Source: Neoalteromonas flava
GTDB lineage: Bacteria; Pseudomonadota; Gammaproteobacteria; Enterobacterales; Alteromonadaceae
DNA: 64,000 nucleotides
Assembly: GCF_002807685.1 (NCBI RefSeq)
Contig: NZ_PEAX01000001.1
Coordinates: 372,001-436,000 of the forward strand
Direction: 5' to 3'
The notes below the pieces were generated by a model. That model saw only the letters and a program-made list of their open reading frames with translations. It did no database searches and had not been told where the DNA came from. Shown here in pieces: positions 62,523 through 64,000 of this stretch. The number at the start of each line of letters is the position of its first letter. The stretch's first letter is position 1. The translations under genes were made by a program, and so were the position numbers.

Positions 62523-64000
62523 TTACTCTTTTATTGCGAAATTTTCTTGTCGCAAAGTTAAGTTGGGACTATATGCTGGATCGGCCGCTATGAACTCTGC
62601 CCATTGCTCTTTCAGGTAGTTAAGTTCTAGTTCAAATCTAGCGCGTTTTTCCGGTGTATTCTCTGAACCACGAGAGACTGATTCGTAATGAAACAACTCT
62701 GCCTGTGCACAATACAAATTACGATGCCCTAGAGAAGCAACTTTTAAACACAAGTCTACATCGTTAAACGCAACTGCTAACTTTTCCTCATTAAAACCAT
62801 TCACCTGATTAAAGAGAGTCTTTTGAATCAATAAGCATGCAGCTGTGACTGCACTAAACGAATGAGTACAAGCAATACGATTTAAATAACCAGCATGGTA
62901 ATCAGGGAAATATTTGTGCGCATGCCCAGCCCCACCGCCATAACCTAGGACTACACCAGCGTGTTGTATACGTCGGTTCGGGTAATAGAGCTTTGCACCA
63001 ACGCATCCAATATCGTCTCTTAATGCATGCATCACCATATTCGACAACCAGTCAGGCGATATAACTTCAATATCATTGTTAACAAAAGCAAGCACGCTGC
63101 CATGTGCTTGCTTAACTGCAAAATTATTAATTGCAGAATAGTTGAACACAAAGGGGTATTGAATGAGCCTAACCTTAGCCTCTTGTGCTGCTAACTGGTT
63201 AAAATACTCTATCGATTCTATGTCATCAGACTGATTGTCAATAAGCAAAATTTCATAATTACTGTAACTTGTTTTGCTTAAGATTGATTGAATACAGGTC
63301 TCAACAAGTTCTCGCCCATTTCGTGTCGGAATAATAATGGAAACCAGTGGACTCTCATCCATAGGCCATTTCACAATCGCGTGCCCATCAGTACTATTTT
63401 CCATGAACGTGACAGGCCAATGCATATCGGTATAAAACGTGCTCACATATTTCCCCCAAGATTCTTCAAATACAACTTTTCGATGCAATAAGCTGAAAGC
63501 GACATGACTAACCTTCAATGCGGGGGTTTTGAAATTCAGGTCCGCAAGCCACAGAGCTAAACGCATTGGATGCGGATCAGGCATAACGAAGCTAACCAAT
63601 TCTGCCTGTAAGCTTGGTTCACGCACACAAAAACCTGAATCTATATAACCACTTGCCAGCTGCAAATCAGGATCCCAGCTAGGAAAACACTTTGCATCAC
63701 CTCGTGTACCATTTCGCTGAACGATATCATGATCACAAGTCAGGATATTCGGAGAAACGAGCAACTCGCTGGCAAAAGCTGCGATTGCTAGCTCATGGAT
63801 AAATTCTCCATTGCGAAGAACGACCAGAGGAATATCACCTGTAAAATCATTTTGCCCGCGCAACACGCAAACCTTTTCGAAGGAAGAATAGATCGCTAAA
63901 TTGGCTTCGTAATTTGCGTCAATTACAAACACTGTGGCAATGCGTGCGTTAAGCACGAGCGCCTGAATAGCTTCGCTGGGGTCCGAACCCAAGGTATTCA
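62523..64000 (-). CDS. GT2 glycosyltransferase (cut by right window edge)
   Basis: The 3' end of the gene is at 62523 and it is open to the right edge, so the N-terminus is not seen. About 490 codons are visible. Residues 210-470 of the visible part are a GT-A family 2 domain: LVSIIIPTRNGRELVETCIQSI, ILLIDNQSDD, AFVNNDIEVISPDWL (DxD), a YGGGAGHAHKY acceptor segment and the late GFNEEKLAVAFNDVDLCLKVA. The first 200 residues are not recognised and may be another glycosyltransferase-type domain. A 157-nt spacer separates it from the next gene. Confidence 0.78.
   Translation of the reverse strand, partial: NTLGSDPSEAIQALVLNARIATVFVIDANYEANLAIYSSFEKVCVLRGQNDFTGDIPLVVLRNGEFIHELAIAAFASELLVSPNILTCDHDIVQRNGTRGDAKCFPSWDPDLQLASGYIDSGFCVREPSLQAELVSFVMPDPHPMRLALWLADLNFKTPALKVSHVAFSLLHRKVVFEESWGKYVSTFYTDMHWPVTFMENSTDGHAIVKWPMDESPLVSIIIPTRNGRELVETCIQSILSKTSYSNYEILLIDNQSDDIESIEYFNQLAAQEAKVRLIQYPFVFNYSAINNFAVKQAHGSVLAFVNNDIEVISPDWLSNMVMHALRDDIGCVGAKLYYPNRRIQHAGVVLGYGGGAGHAHKYFPDYHAGYLNRIACTHSFSAVTAACLLIQKTLFNQVNGFNEEKLAVAFNDVDLCLKVASLGHRNLYCAQAELFHYESVSRGSENTPEKRARFELELNYLKEQWAEFIAADPAYSPNLTLRQENFAIKE

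Noticed and set aside
1-64000. CRISPR arrays, IS elements, tRNA genes, prophage or integrase genes
   Set aside because: I looked for repeated 25-40-bp units, transposase/integrase motifs and tRNA cloverleafs and found none; by-eye reading could miss a divergent tRNA.

Overview
The window is chromosomal DNA from a gammaproteobacterium, most likely a marine Alteromonadales-type organism. The evidence is three E. coli-like syntenic blocks (envelope/translation; glnD-dapD; truC-yqcA, csrB, syd, queF, ppnN) combined with small families typical of that order (DUF3549, DUF3301, DUF3192) and an NAD-type isocitrate dehydrogenase. No tRNA, rRNA, IS element, integrase or CRISPR array was seen. TTG and GTG starts are unusually common.

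Layout. 1-12.5 kb, minus strand: rpsB-tsf, a terminator, then pyrH-frr-uppS-cdsA-dxr-rseP-bamA-skp, a terminator, and fabZ-lpxA-lpxB (cut by the left edge). lpxD, normally between skp and fabZ, is absent and a terminator sits there. 12.6-17 kb, plus strand: map-glnD-dapD. 17-30.5 kb: yqcA-truC, DUF3549/DUF3301 genes, a CsrB-type regulatory RNA with a perfect GacA/UvrY box far upstream, a GNAT enzyme, two DUF3192 genes, syd, queF, a diguanylate cyclase, ppnN, an HDOD-like protein, icd and a ComEA-like protein.

30.6-44.6 kb: a surface-glycan region. It has galU and ugd (UDP-glucose, UDP-glucuronate), GT4 and GT2 glycosyltransferases, a tandem sulfotransferase, a TagD-type glycerol-3-phosphate cytidylyltransferase, two paralogous discoidin-like/LicD fusions and a sulfotransferase-TPR-RgpF fusion. 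44.7-57.9 kb: a gene for a large acidic exported protein with features of high expression, divergent from a complete but rearranged type II secretion operon (gspE-F-G-H-I-J-K-L-M, GspC-like, lipo-secretin GspD, and an exported RraB-like protein). 58-64 kb: more glycan genes (GT-sulfotransferase fusion, sulfotransferase, three GT2 enzymes, the last cut by the right edge).

Working model (inference): the 30.6-64 kb block makes and exports a surface coat. A dedicated T2SS variant secretes the abundant acidic protein, and the flanking genes build a sulfated, possibly glycerol-phosphate-decorated glycan that coats or anchors it. CsrB and the diguanylate cyclase near 20-25 kb are plausible global regulators of such a surface lifestyle, but nothing in the sequence links them directly to the coat genes.
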